Shown here one piece after another: positions 22,647-32,104 of a stretch of DNA of 64,000 bases. The stretch is from contig CM037785.1 in NCBI GenBank assembly GCA_021229015.1, positions 3,502,350-3,566,349 of the forward strand, in the 5' to 3' direction. How positions within the stretch are numbered: position 1 is the first letter of the stretch; the number at the start of each line of letters is the position of its first letter. The translations under genes and the position numbers were made by a program. This DNA comes from Solen grandis (Eukaryota > Mollusca > Bivalvia > Adapedonta > Solenidae). The notes under the pieces were generated by a model. The model had not been told where the DNA came from. It did not search any database and saw nothing but the letters and a program-made list of their open reading frames with translations.

Positions 22647-22895
22647 GTACTCGAAACTCACTTTTTCCTGACTCGAAACTCACTTATTATTACTCGAAAC
22701 TCACTTTTTTCGACTCGAAACTCACTTATTCCGACTCGAAACTCACTTTTTCCGATTCGAAACTTACCTTTTCTGATCCGAAACTCACTTTTGCAACTCG
22801 AAACTCACTTTTTCCGACTCGAAACTCACTTTTTCCAACTCGAAACTCACTTTTTGCAACTAGAAACTCACCATTTCTAACTCGAAACTCACTAC
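22647..22895 (+). repeat. Minisatellite array, 12 units of 21 bp (ACTCGAAACTCACTTTTTC)
   Basis: Twelve units of ACTCGAAACTCACTTTTTCC with small changes; the period is 20-21 bases. Because 21 is a multiple of three, a frame stays open (repeats of DSKLTFS or TRNSLFP), but it has no start context of its own. It lies about 140 bases upstream of the glycosyltransferase exon and is the inverse of the array at 19518-19706. Confidence 0.92.
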
Positions 22896-23033
22896 ATATT
22901 TCAGAACATTCATTGTTTTAGTTTTTACTTTCTTTAAACTTATTTTGGTATGTTAAAAATATATTACTACATAAAAATATAAATGACACGATATAATTAT
23001 TATCAGTAAAGATAATTTGATTTAATATCAAAA

Positions 23034-25394
23034 ATGTCTATACTAGAAAAAATAGTATATAAACACATATGTATCATTCCAGGGACAATCATATCTCGTA
23101 CAATCGACTCATCGTTGTTTGTAAGGGAATTAATTCAGTCTGACGTCAAAACAAATTTGATATCCTGGGACTTCAGCAGCAAAGTCAAATGTCCAGAGAT
23201 AGCATTCAGTCAATATCCTTTGAACAGGGAGCAACTTTACTTTTACTGTGACCCAAAGCCTAACATTCTATATAGCATGACTAATTCAAGTTCTAAGGTC
23301 ATGGCTGTAGATTTCGGGGACACATGCTTGAAGAAAGTAATTGACGTTTACTGCTCAGATGATAAGCCTGTTCCTAATGTCGTGCAATATGTTTGGTACG
23401 GAAACAACGAAATTAGCTTCTTTCACTTTCTAAGTTTTCTCAGCGCTGTTCGTTTTATGAAGCCATGCCTAATGGTGTTCCAAGGGGAACATCTTCCGAA
23501 AGGTAAATACTGGGACTTTTTTATTCGAGTGTTTCCAAGAGTAGTGCATGCTAGACGGACATTGGTAAAGGAAATCTATGGCCAGAAACTAGCATTTCCA
23601 GAGCATGGAGCCGATGTCATGAGAATGGAAGGACTCTGCGGTATATCTACTTTATTATCTTAACATGGTGGACCGAAACATACCCATCAGAAAAAGTATT
23701 GTTTGTCTTTGTTTGCATTAACGTCCCACCGACAGTATTTTAGTCATTTGGAGACGATGTCTCCTTGAGACAGATATAGTGCTGCCACACTGCAGTATCA
23801 CGTCGTAGCCATATGGCATGATACCACACCCAGTCACATTATCCTGACACCGGGCCAACCAGTCCTGCAGCTACCCTTATATATAAGTATAGTAGACAAT
23901 TTGGACATACATATTTATTTAATTAGAAAAGCTACCTTATAGAAATATAAATATGTTTACATTATTTTATTTCTGTGTAAATTGATTAACTGATTACCTC
24001 ACATACAATATCGGAGTTATCAGACCGGGTATCAGTATCATAGCAGAATGGTGTTAAATGTCAATCAGTTAGAGTCCATCTTCATTCAATTGATAAAAGT
24101 GTTATTCGCATATTTATATATTTTATAAATGAATTCAGTTCACAGCAAAGAATAATTCCATTTTTACGTATTCTGTGATTTAGCCATACCATGGTTTTGC
24201 AATATTACTGAAACGCTGTATGTGCATTAGCTATTTTTTTTCCACAGAATATGGCGGAGTCTACCTTGATACAGACTAATTTTTTTTCACAGAATATGGC
24301 GGAGTTTATCTTGATACAGACTTATTTTTTTCACAGAATATGGTGGAGTTTACCTTGATACAGACTAATTTTTTTTCACAGAATATGGCGGAGTTTACCT
24401 TGATACAGACTAATTTTTTTTCACAGAATATGGCGGAGTTTATCTTGATACAGACTTATTTTTTTCACAGAATATGGTGGAGTTTACCTTGATACAGACT
24501 AATTTTTTTTCACAGAATATGGTGGAGTTTACCTTGATACAGACTAATTTTTTTTCACAGAATATGGTGGAGTTTACCTTGATACAGACTTATTTTTTTC
24601 ACAGAATATGGCGGAGTCTACCTTGATACAGACTTATTTTTTTCACAGAATATGGCGGAGTTTACCTTGATACAGACTTATTTTTTTCACAGAATATGGC
24701 GGAGTTTACCTTGATACAGACTTATTTTTTTCACAGAATATGGCGGAGTTTACCTTGATACAGACTTATTTTTTTCACAGAATATGGCAGAGTTTACCTT
24801 GATACAGACTTATTTTTTTCACAGAATATGGCGGAGTTTACCTTGATACAGACTGATACAGACTTATTTTTTTCACAGAATATGGCGGAGTTTATCTTGA
24901 TACAGACTTATTTTTTCACAGAATATGGCGGAGTTTACCTTGATACAGACTTATTTTTGCTGAGATCCATCAACAATCTCAGAAAGTTTCGCTGCACACT
25001 TAGCCACGAAATTCCGAACGCATTTTCGAATGGATTCATCATGGCTGAGAGGAATTCATCCTTTTTGAAATTGTGGCATGAAGGTTACAAGAACTATTCA
25101 AACGAATGGGGCTATAATTCCCTCTTTTATCCGTATCATCTCTACGAAATGCACAAGGATTTGCTTCACGTCGAAGGGTTCAAATTCGTGCGGCCAAACT
25201 ATGAACATTTAGAGCAGATTTTCGATGTCAATTATGATTGGTCCACAAACTTTGGGATTCACCTGTATGTCAGGTTCTATAACAGACCGTTCAACGAGAC
25301 TATCATTAGAAATCTTAATGCTTCATTAGGGGCGGTTTCTAGACACATACTGTTTGGGAACAAGGAACTGTGTCTTCCAGACAATAACACATAG
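23034..25394 (+). CDS. Glycosyltransferase with DXD motif (Gly_transf_sug-like), two exons: 23034-23640 and 24922-25394
   Basis: This is probably a Golgi-type enzyme moving a sugar from a nucleotide sugar to a glycan; donor and acceptor are unknown. Exon 1 (202 codons plus one base) has PVPNVVQYVWYG at residues 112-123 and ISFFHFLSFLSAVRF at 127-141. ADVMRMEGL at 193-201 is the usual helix before the active site. Exon 2 opens EYGGVYLDTD, with the metal-binding DXD at D210-D212, then LSHEIPNAFSNGFIMAERNS. Splicing is exact: CTCTGCG|GTATAT at 23640/23641 and TTTTTTCACAG|AATATG at 24921/24922, phase 1. The total is 359 residues plus stop. The Met at 23034 follows an in-frame stop at 23013. A good acceptor (CATTCCAG, ending 23082) lies inside the start of this exon, so a missing upstream exon could supply the N-terminus. 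No convincing membrane anchor is seen in the modelled start, although type II anchors are usual in the family. The intron holds a SINE-B and the acceptor array. Confidence 0.88.
23700..23895 (-). mobile_element. SINE-B copy in the glycosyltransferase intron
   Basis: It reads inverted from the tail TTAACGTCCCACCGACAGTA through GCCACACTGCAGTATCACGT, CATGATACCACACCCAGTCA and CCTGACACCGGGCCAACC to CTACCCTTATATATAAG. The tRNA-like head is missing. Confidence 0.85.
23896..24234 (+). other. Intron sequence without other features
   Basis: AT-rich intron between the SINE-B copy and the acceptor array; nothing recognised. Confidence 0.6.
24235..24952 (+). repeat. Tandem array of 16 splice-acceptor plus DXD-codon units (44-45 bp)
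   Basis: The unit is a T-run, CACAG, then AATATGGCGGAGTTTACCTT and GATACAGACTTA. Copies start (AATATGG) at 24248, 24292, 24337, 24381, 24427, 24471, 24515, 24561, 24605, 24649, 24693, 24737, 24781, 24825, 24879 and 24922. The last copy is the real start of exon 2. Every copy therefore carries a polypyrimidine tract, an AG and the codons for EYGGVYLDTD. Copies 1, 3, 4, 6 and 7 have TAA directly after the DXD codons; the others have TTA. Copy 14 has an extra 10-base GATACAGACT. The unit is not a multiple of three, so use of any upstream acceptor meets a stop within about two units. Confidence 0.95.
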
Positions 25395-25446
25395 ATTTTT
25401 AAATTGTCAATAATTAGATATCCCGGATTAATCATGTAATGTTAAA

Positions 25447-25448
<2 letters not shown>

Positions 25449-25490
<42 letters not shown>
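25449..25490. repeat. (GT)n microsatellite
   Basis: About 20 GT dinucleotides just after the glycosyltransferase stop codon, probably in or past its 3' UTR. Confidence 0.9.
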
Positions 25491-25491
<1 letters not shown>

Positions 25492-26484
25492 CTCATACTT
25501 GAAAAAGATCAGTTTATAGACATTGGATGAGTTTGCTTCAGACAAACAGCTACTATGATATTTTTCTCCAATAAAAATAGCTTCATTTAACTTGCTTTTC
25601 CCCTTAGATAATTAATCAGTTAATGTGTAAGGCACTAATGCATATTGTAACTAGAAGGGAGCTCCTATTAATTGGTTTCTCTCCAAGAGAAACGTGAGTT
25701 TGGGTATATATACGTTAAAGTATTTCGTAAAAATATTAAGTATGTTTTACCAAACAATTATCTGGACATTTTTTTTTTTTCAATTCTTTTTACAATTGTC
25801 TTGGTCTATTTGACTACTACAATCCGCTTGATTACTTCAAAGACATTGTCAGTATCAGAAAACATTTTTATCAATATAGTCCGTCGACAAAAAATCGACG
25901 TATTTCTTTATCTAAATTATTGTTATCATTCAATGTGTTTTCTTTACTTGAAATCCAGATAAAACTTTACACAAATACTTATTCATCTAAGATTTTTGGC
26001 ATTGTTAGGACTATATTTGCCGAATGTAACTGCATCAAGTCAAAGTGGTCGCACCTTTATTATTATGCTGTGAGACTTTAGTATTGATTTCTTCATCAAT
26101 TTTAATGACATAAATCACTTATGAAGCGGAAATTTTGTCATACACATGAGAATATAAACATTAGACATATCTGCAATAAACAGGATGTGAATGTGATCAT
26201 TTGAATCAAAACAACATACAGGTTTAAAAATAATGTGCACAAATATTAAACCTGGATCCCTTCCAGATAAGTTTTATTAGTAAATCAAAATTAAATATTT
26301 TACAGCAATTTTGTTTTATAAATATAATTTATAAAGCCATTTAACTAGAAATAAAGATATTAAAAATTAATGATATAAGGTCATGATTGTTATTACAATG
26401 CAATAAGCATAATATGAAAACATACTAGGAATTTCCATACTAAATATTGGATACCGCAAAACTTGTGTACTTTGCTGGTGTTTA
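25491..26484. other. Downstream of the glycosyltransferase, nothing recognised
   Basis: No further exon or repeat is supported. An AATAAAA at about 25570 could be a polyadenylation signal. CATCAATTTTAATGACATAA near 26095 loosely resembles 55200, but the link is weak. Confidence 0.4.
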
Positions 26485-26798
26485 TCTTCACAGCCATCTG
26501 TATATACTCGGTGGCCGCCACGGAAGCAGGAGAATGTCGTGAGTTCGATCCATGTCTGCATCATACCAATGTCGTAAAGATAGTACTGGTTTAGCTCTCT
26601 TGCTTGGTGCTCTCATATAAGGGTAGTTCCAGGACTGGTTGGCCTGGTGTCAGGATAATGTGACTGGGCATGTATCATGCCACATGTCTACTGTGTGATA
26701 CTGCAGTGTGGCAACACTATATCTGTCTCAAGTGGACATAGTCTCCAAATGACTGAAATACTGTCGGTGGGGCGTTAAATCAAACAAATAAACAAACA
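26485..26798 (+). mobile_element. SINE-B copy, nearly full length
   Basis: A tRNA-like head (GTGGCCGCCACGGAAGCAGG, B box GAGTTCGATCC) is followed by CATATAAGGGTAGTTCCAGG, TGGCCTGGTGTCAGGATAAT and GATACTGCAGTGTGGC. The tail AAATGACTGAAATACTGTCG leads to GGGGCGTTAAATCAAACAAA and ends in an A/C-rich run at 26798. Confidence 0.85.
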
Positions 26799-27466
26799 TA
26801 TACTGAAAAGCTTCTGTATGAAATAGAACTCAATCTGTTCCTTGAAGCTTAAAGTTTCTCAAAGAAGAACGAGTTTTACAATTATTTCTAGTGCAAACAA
26901 AATGGCGTGCGCAAAAATATGAAATTTAATATGCAAGTGTCAAAATTAACGCAAGTTCCAAAAAGGGGCTATTTATTTCCGGTTTTACATTGGAGTGAAA
27001 AATACAAAAAAGTGGGTTTTTTTTTTTCGATTTTCAATCGAATATATAGAAAGAATCAAGACAATCAGTATAACAGATTTTTAGATAATGGAATAAGAGA
27101 AGTGCGTATTCAATTATAAGAAAAACAACATTAAAACGATTTAATAAAAAAAAACTATTATCCGAAAACAGTGGCTGTCATTGACAATGATTGCTTTCTG
27201 TATTAATGATTTACTTTTTCATTGCAAGCATGTTACGAACATACATATATTGTGTATTGTATTGCAATATATGTATTGACTTGTATAATAGTGGAATTTC
27301 ATAAATCTGCCAATAAAAATAAATAAATGAGAAAATCAACTGCAACGTTTTTTCTAACTTCTTTTGAATACCCCTCGTATATAAAGATGCTAAATAAATA
27401 AATAATCGAAATTGTAAACCCCTCGTATATATACACGTGAAATTATTCCTAGATGCTATAACGGCT

Positions 27467-27472
<6 letters not shown>
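26799..27472. other. Intergenic, nothing firm
   Basis: A frame at 26907-27119 is not recognisable. GCCAATAAAAATAAATAAATG near 27310 could be a retroelement tail. Confidence 0.4.

Positions 27473-27550
<78 letters not shown>
27473..27550. repeat. (AT)n microsatellite, about 39 units
   Basis: Uninterrupted AT run. Confidence 0.95.
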
Positions 27551-27552
<2 letters not shown>

Positions 27553-28823
27553 CTAAGAGATTACCCAGATGTGGGATGTTTTCCAACATGAAACCCTTTT
27601 GTGTGGGCTGGTGAAAAAAAGTGGGCTGTTTGTATCACCCCACTTTTTCTCGACCCGATTTCCATGCAGTATTTTACAGTATACATCAGTACAAAATTGA
27701 AACATTTAGGTTTCACATGGAAACCATATATATGCGCTCGTAGCATTGATCTCCCTTTATACTGACCACTCACAGTCCAGTTTATACTTGCGCGCTGAAT
27801 ATATATCGCCCCGTAATTTTTACCTGTAAATATATAACACCCAATCTTTTTGAAAAACTATGTTTTTCGTTGAAGTCATCTGGGTCAAATAAATCTCCTT
27901 GGATACAAGGATTTATAAATACACCGCTTATTAAACGACGTGAACGATGTTCCGTGAGAATATATTATAATAGATTAACATGCCATAATTGAAATTACTG
28001 CGTAATTAGTAAAATGTTTTCAGAATAAAATATTTAACTTTTGCGCACCCCAAATTGGAATTCCTATGTAATGTTTGGTTATTATTAGATTTGTACTCAA
28101 TACATAGTTCTAAAAATCAGTGACTTCCCTACTCTTGGTGGCCATATTTAAAGGCAAATTCAGTGGATTTTTTATGAATGACATAGAAGCAGAATTCTCA
28201 TTTTCTTATTATTTCGTTATTTCTGCTCCAAAAATCAAAATGTAAACACCAAGCTCTTGAAATTCATAATTTTAGGATGGAATATTTCAAATATGTATGG
28301 ATGCAAAAAAAAATGCACAGTAAAGAAAAAAAAATATGGGTTCATCCTTAAACAAAATAAACAGTGTAACTTTTTTTTGGTTATTAAGTTATTACCGATG
28401 AATTTATCAGAATATCATTTTCATATCTAAAATGATTTATTAAAGCTGAAAGACTGAAAAATAAAAGCACCATTTTGATTTAAAAACAGCAAGTATTCTC
28501 AACTTTCGGCCTGCATAAACTTATACCTTTATAGATGGCTGCCAAAAAGAGTCTTTCAGTGCCTATGACATCACACGGGAACTACGCATTCCAATATCAG
28601 ATATGACAAATAGTTCACGTTCAATGCAGAGTTCAGGGAAGGGGGTTGTAATACAAAACAATGTAGACAGTGACAATGCAAGCGGCTTGCCGCTTTGCTC
28701 GAAGCGTGGGAAGGGTGTTTTTTTTTTATTTTTAAAGCAAATAAATATTGCTTTCTTGTGAGTTTTTGGGGGGTTATGTATCTGCATTTATGTATGGTCC
28801 GGGAATTTTAGAGGGCCAAGTGC
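27551..28823. other. Intergenic, nothing recognised
   Basis: No gene or clear repeat. Short open frames on both strands lack recognisable content. Confidence 0.5.
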
Positions 28824-28830
28824 CCCCCCT

Positions 28831-28866
<36 letters not shown>
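28824..28866. repeat. Poly-C run
   Basis: About 40 C with two T near the start. The length may be an assembly or sequencing artefact. Confidence 0.9.
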
Positions 28867-29640
28867 ATTGCCCCATTGAATCCACCGGTGCAATGTAAAT
28901 GAACATCACTCAATATTATACAACAGTGTTTATTTCATGTCTTTTCATAGTGTACCTAAATAAACTGTATTTTATTTTACGCTGATTATCTAAACCGTTC
29001 AATTGTGGCTATAATCACTGTACTTTTTTACACCAGAAGACTTATATGTTCGATTAATGTATACCAAGGAGGTAGAGGCATGGGTGTAAGAATGCAAGGA
29101 AATTACCAAAAATCTGATAGATCTATGTACTGATACAACAACAGTAAACAATTACATGCATAGGTATCTAGAATTTTTATCAGCTCACGTGCATTTATCC
29201 GAAATTTAATTTCAATTTTCATGCAACAGCTTGAGACTTACGTTAAACAGTAAAATGTGTACAGTTTCAATGTTTCAAGGATACGTTCAATCTTGCGCAT
29301 TCATGCAAAACCTAGTTAAGTGTTGCGCTTATATTCGTATAAAACCAGTAAATGCTTTAGAATATGATTCGCCACTCGTGAAAATATAACATTTTATGTT
29401 CACTCAGTGAAATTATTAATCGATCATGTGAGAGTTAAAAAACAACAACATTTTTTTCTTTTTATTTAATGCTTTAAAGGCCAGAAAGTAGCTGTGGTGT
29501 TATTCACAAAATTTGTCAAAATTGGCGGGATACCTCGCGTTCGTGACGTTTTTGAAGACGTCATTTCTTGCGTGAAACCCAGCACAAATGACGCTCCGAT
29601 CAGTTTATAACGTAGGGTCGAGTTCAAAGTCCAGACTGAA
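28867..29640. other. Intergenic, nothing recognised
   Basis: GTGACGTTTTTGAAGACGTC near 29542 is a split CRE-like pair; nothing else. Confidence 0.45.
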
Positions 29641-29646
29641 AATTTT

Positions 29647-29692
29647 GAAAATGGTAATATTCACTGTTTTAAGCAGTGAAATTACCATTTTT
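29647..29692. repeat. Hairpin
   Basis: AAAATGGTAATATTCACTG and CAGTGAAATTACCATTTT are inverse copies with one base inserted, around a TTTTAAG loop. Confidence 0.75.
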
Positions 29693-29735
29693 AATTCACT
29701 GATATTTCCGTATAATCCACCGAAAAGCATTAAAT

Positions 29736-29737
<2 letters not shown>

Positions 29738-29774
<37 letters not shown>
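29738..29774. repeat. (AT)n microsatellite
   Basis: About 18 AT units. Confidence 0.9.
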
Positions 29775-29776
<2 letters not shown>

Positions 29777-29840
29777 CGAATAAAAAGGTTGTCATTAGTA
29801 TTACTTTCAATTGATATCAATTTTTACAATGAAATTAATG

Positions 29841-30017
29841 TTTAGCACATGGCATTTTCCTCTCGTCCAATCAGATGCTAGAATTTGTTCATAGTCACTG
29901 TGGACTATAACTAGTCCAACTCTTTTGTAAAAATCAATAAGTGTGGACTATGCAACCACATAACTCACACTTTTGTGAAGTTTTGTCGCTAGTGGAAGGA
30001 AAATGCCATGTGCTAAA
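29841..30017. mobile_element. Short MITE with perfect 21-bp inverted ends
   Basis: The 21 bases at 29841-29861 (beginning TTTAGCACATGGCATTTTCC) are the exact reverse complement of 29997-30017. The 177-base element is non-coding; its middle carries a loose palindrome around TGGACTATAACTAGTCCA. The flanks do not show a clear target duplication. Confidence 0.8.
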
Positions 30018-30040
30018 TATGTTAGTTCATAGTTGCCTTT

Positions 30041-30093
30041 AACTACACGATATAGTCACTCGGGCTCCGCCCTCGTGAGTATATCGTGTAGTT
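30041..30093. repeat. Hairpin AACTACACGATAT ... ATATCGTGTAGTT
   Basis: Exact 13-bp arms, then near-complementary CACTCGGGCTCCGCCCTCGTG in the loop. It lies 23 bases from the MITE at 29841 and may be a separate fold-back repeat. Confidence 0.8.
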
Positions 30094-30558
30094 ATACATC
30101 TGACTTCATTCTGTTTAGAAATTATGTCCAATAAAATTGCATTATATACTTTATCTATTTTCTTCAGAATTTATTTTAGTATTTTTAATCATACATTTAC
30201 AATGTCAACATTGTTACTAAAATTATTCAGTTGTATATGTAAGGGTTATGACCTAGAATCCAAGAATCCAAGACGATTACCAGTAAACCATGCACATATC
30301 CAATTTTAATTTTGAAATTAAACAAAACTTAAGACTCAAAGACTCATTTTTAAAGTTTAATTCAACTTAACATTTAGTGATATTCAATTAATCCCAAAAA
30401 GGCCAAAATTTGCGTTTTGCAAATGTGGGTTGTATACAAGTATATACATTTCCTAAGCATATATTTCACGCCGTACTTCGGTATATGCAGTGTAATTTTT
30501 GGCTTAACATCTAATTAATAACATGTCTATTTTCTTTCATCGCAGAAACACAAAAATG
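30094..30558. other. Intergenic; possible splice acceptor just before the Gypsy element
   Basis: Nothing coding is recognised. TCTATTTTCTTTCATCGCAG at 30526-30545 is a good 3' splice-site match a few bases before the Gypsy insertion. Confidence 0.35.
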
Positions 30559-30563
30559 TATGC

Positions 30564-30738
30564 TGTTATGTATGAGAATTAGTAGACATTATCCTGTTTA
30601 CGTCTAGGAATTTGGTGTACTTTGACCTGTTTGTATTGTACGGTGTTGTAGAAAATATATGCTGAGTTGTATTTGAAAGCACGTGTTCTTCCTTATTGAT
30701 TTCGTCCGAATTGAACCGGTCTAATCAACAATCTAACA
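30564..30738 (+). repeat. Left LTR of the Gypsy element
   Basis: 175 bases with TG...CA ends; 174 of 175 identical to the right LTR. It should hold the element's promoter. Confidence 0.95.
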
Positions 30739-30912
30739 TATTGGCAACGAGAACATGGCGAATTCTACGCACAGCTTTCACCTACCGGCGGAATTCCACC
30801 GTGAATCGGGAAAAATTTAAGTAAAATTCGGTAAAATTCAATCTGTACACGGTGTACACATAAACATTGCCCACATCGATTTATCCAGTTGATACGTAAG
30901 GTAACGTACACG

Positions 30913-32104
30913 ATGGCATTCGCAATCGGGAAAATTGATGTGTTTGATAACACAGAGTCCTGGCAGTGTTATAAAGAGACTAGACCAGTATTTCATTGTT
31001 AATGATGTAGGTGACGAGAAAAAGGTCCCAGCGTTACTTGCCCTGATTGGTCCAACGACATACCAAACTCTGCGTGATTTAACTGCGCCTACAATTCCCA
31101 AAGACAAGAGTTTTGATTTTTTGTGTCAGTAACTGTCAAAACATTTCAATCCGGAACCACTGATAATAGCTGAGCGATTCAGATTTCACAAGCGTGATCA
31201 AAAACCCGATGAGTCAATCAAAGATTTTAATGTTAGTTTGAGGAAGTTATCGGAACATTGTAATTTTGGTGGTAGTTTGGCCGACGCTCTGAGAGATAGG
31301 TTTGTGTGTGGGTTGAAGAGTGAAGCAATCCAGAGGAAACTGTTAACAGAGAAAGATCTTACTTATGAGACTGCTGTCAAGGTTGCAATTTCCATGGAAT
31401 CGGCTACGAAAGATGTCCAAGAACTGCATGGCAAATCTGAACATGTGCATAAGTTGAAATTTAAGCAATCAAAAGCCCCTCGACAGAAACAAGACCAGAA
31501 ACAAAAGCAAAAACGACCACTGAATCAAGACAAACAGAAATGTAGTCACTGTCATCGAACAAATCATGCATCAAATGACTGTAGATTTAAAAATGCTACA
31601 TGCCATAACTGTAAGGTGAAAGGACACATTATTCCAGCTTGTCCCCGCAAACAGAAAGTGCATCATCTTGCTGAAACTGACGACATTGATGAAACGTGTT
31701 TGTTCACCTTGTTTAGCGAAGAAGACCATGAGAAACATTCTGAAAAACTGAATAGCATGAAAGAAAGTATAAGAGACAAATCTAAAGATGTGATTTGGGT
31801 TTCTCCGAAAATTAATGGTAAGACTTTGCGAATGGAATTGGATACAGGAGCAGGAGTTTCAGTGATGTCAAAAGCTGACTTTGAGAGATTATTTCCTAGG
31901 AAGCCCTTGCTGCCAACTAGTCTCACATTAAAAACCTACAGTGGGGAAGTCATAAAACCATGTGGGGTGATGAAGTGCAAAGTGGAACTGAATGATCGGA
32001 TAGAGGTGCTAGACATGTATATAGTAGACAATGATAACAGAATGGTTGAATGTGCTAAAATTAAATTGGTCATCAATCAAAGTACTGAAAGTACAGAATG
32101 CTGA
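30913..32104 (+). pseudogene. Gypsy gag-protease, broken
   Basis: Gag makes the particle; the protease cuts the polyprotein. The likely start is ATG 30913 (MAFAIGKIDVFD). One base appears lost near 30975, shifting the frame, after which KRLDQYFIVNDVGDEKKVPA follows. A stop at 31129-31131 (TAA after DFLCQ) interrupts it. It continues to 32104. Two CX2CX4HX4C zinc knuckles lie at 31541-31642, and the aspartic-protease site is DTGAGVSVMS at 31841. The frame ends at TGA 32102-32104 and overlaps the RT frame, which is in another phase. This could be a mutation or a shift used in translation. The segment that usually links protease and RT (a GRDWL-like motif) is only partly present. Confidence 0.85.

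Noticed and set aside
22616..22921. 101-residue frame with DSKLTFS repeats as a protein
   Set aside because: It is the 21-bp minisatellite read in one frame. The inverse array at 19518 shows the same motif without a steady frame.
24828..24921. Start of the second glycosyltransferase part at an ATG inside the acceptor array
   Set aside because: That frame reads through repeat units and joins exon 2 by chance. The exact phase-1 splice to 24922 restores the family motif EYGGVYLDTD.
28824..28866. Poly-C tract as a regulatory element
   Set aside because: Long homopolymers are often sequencing or assembly artefacts; nothing around it supports function.
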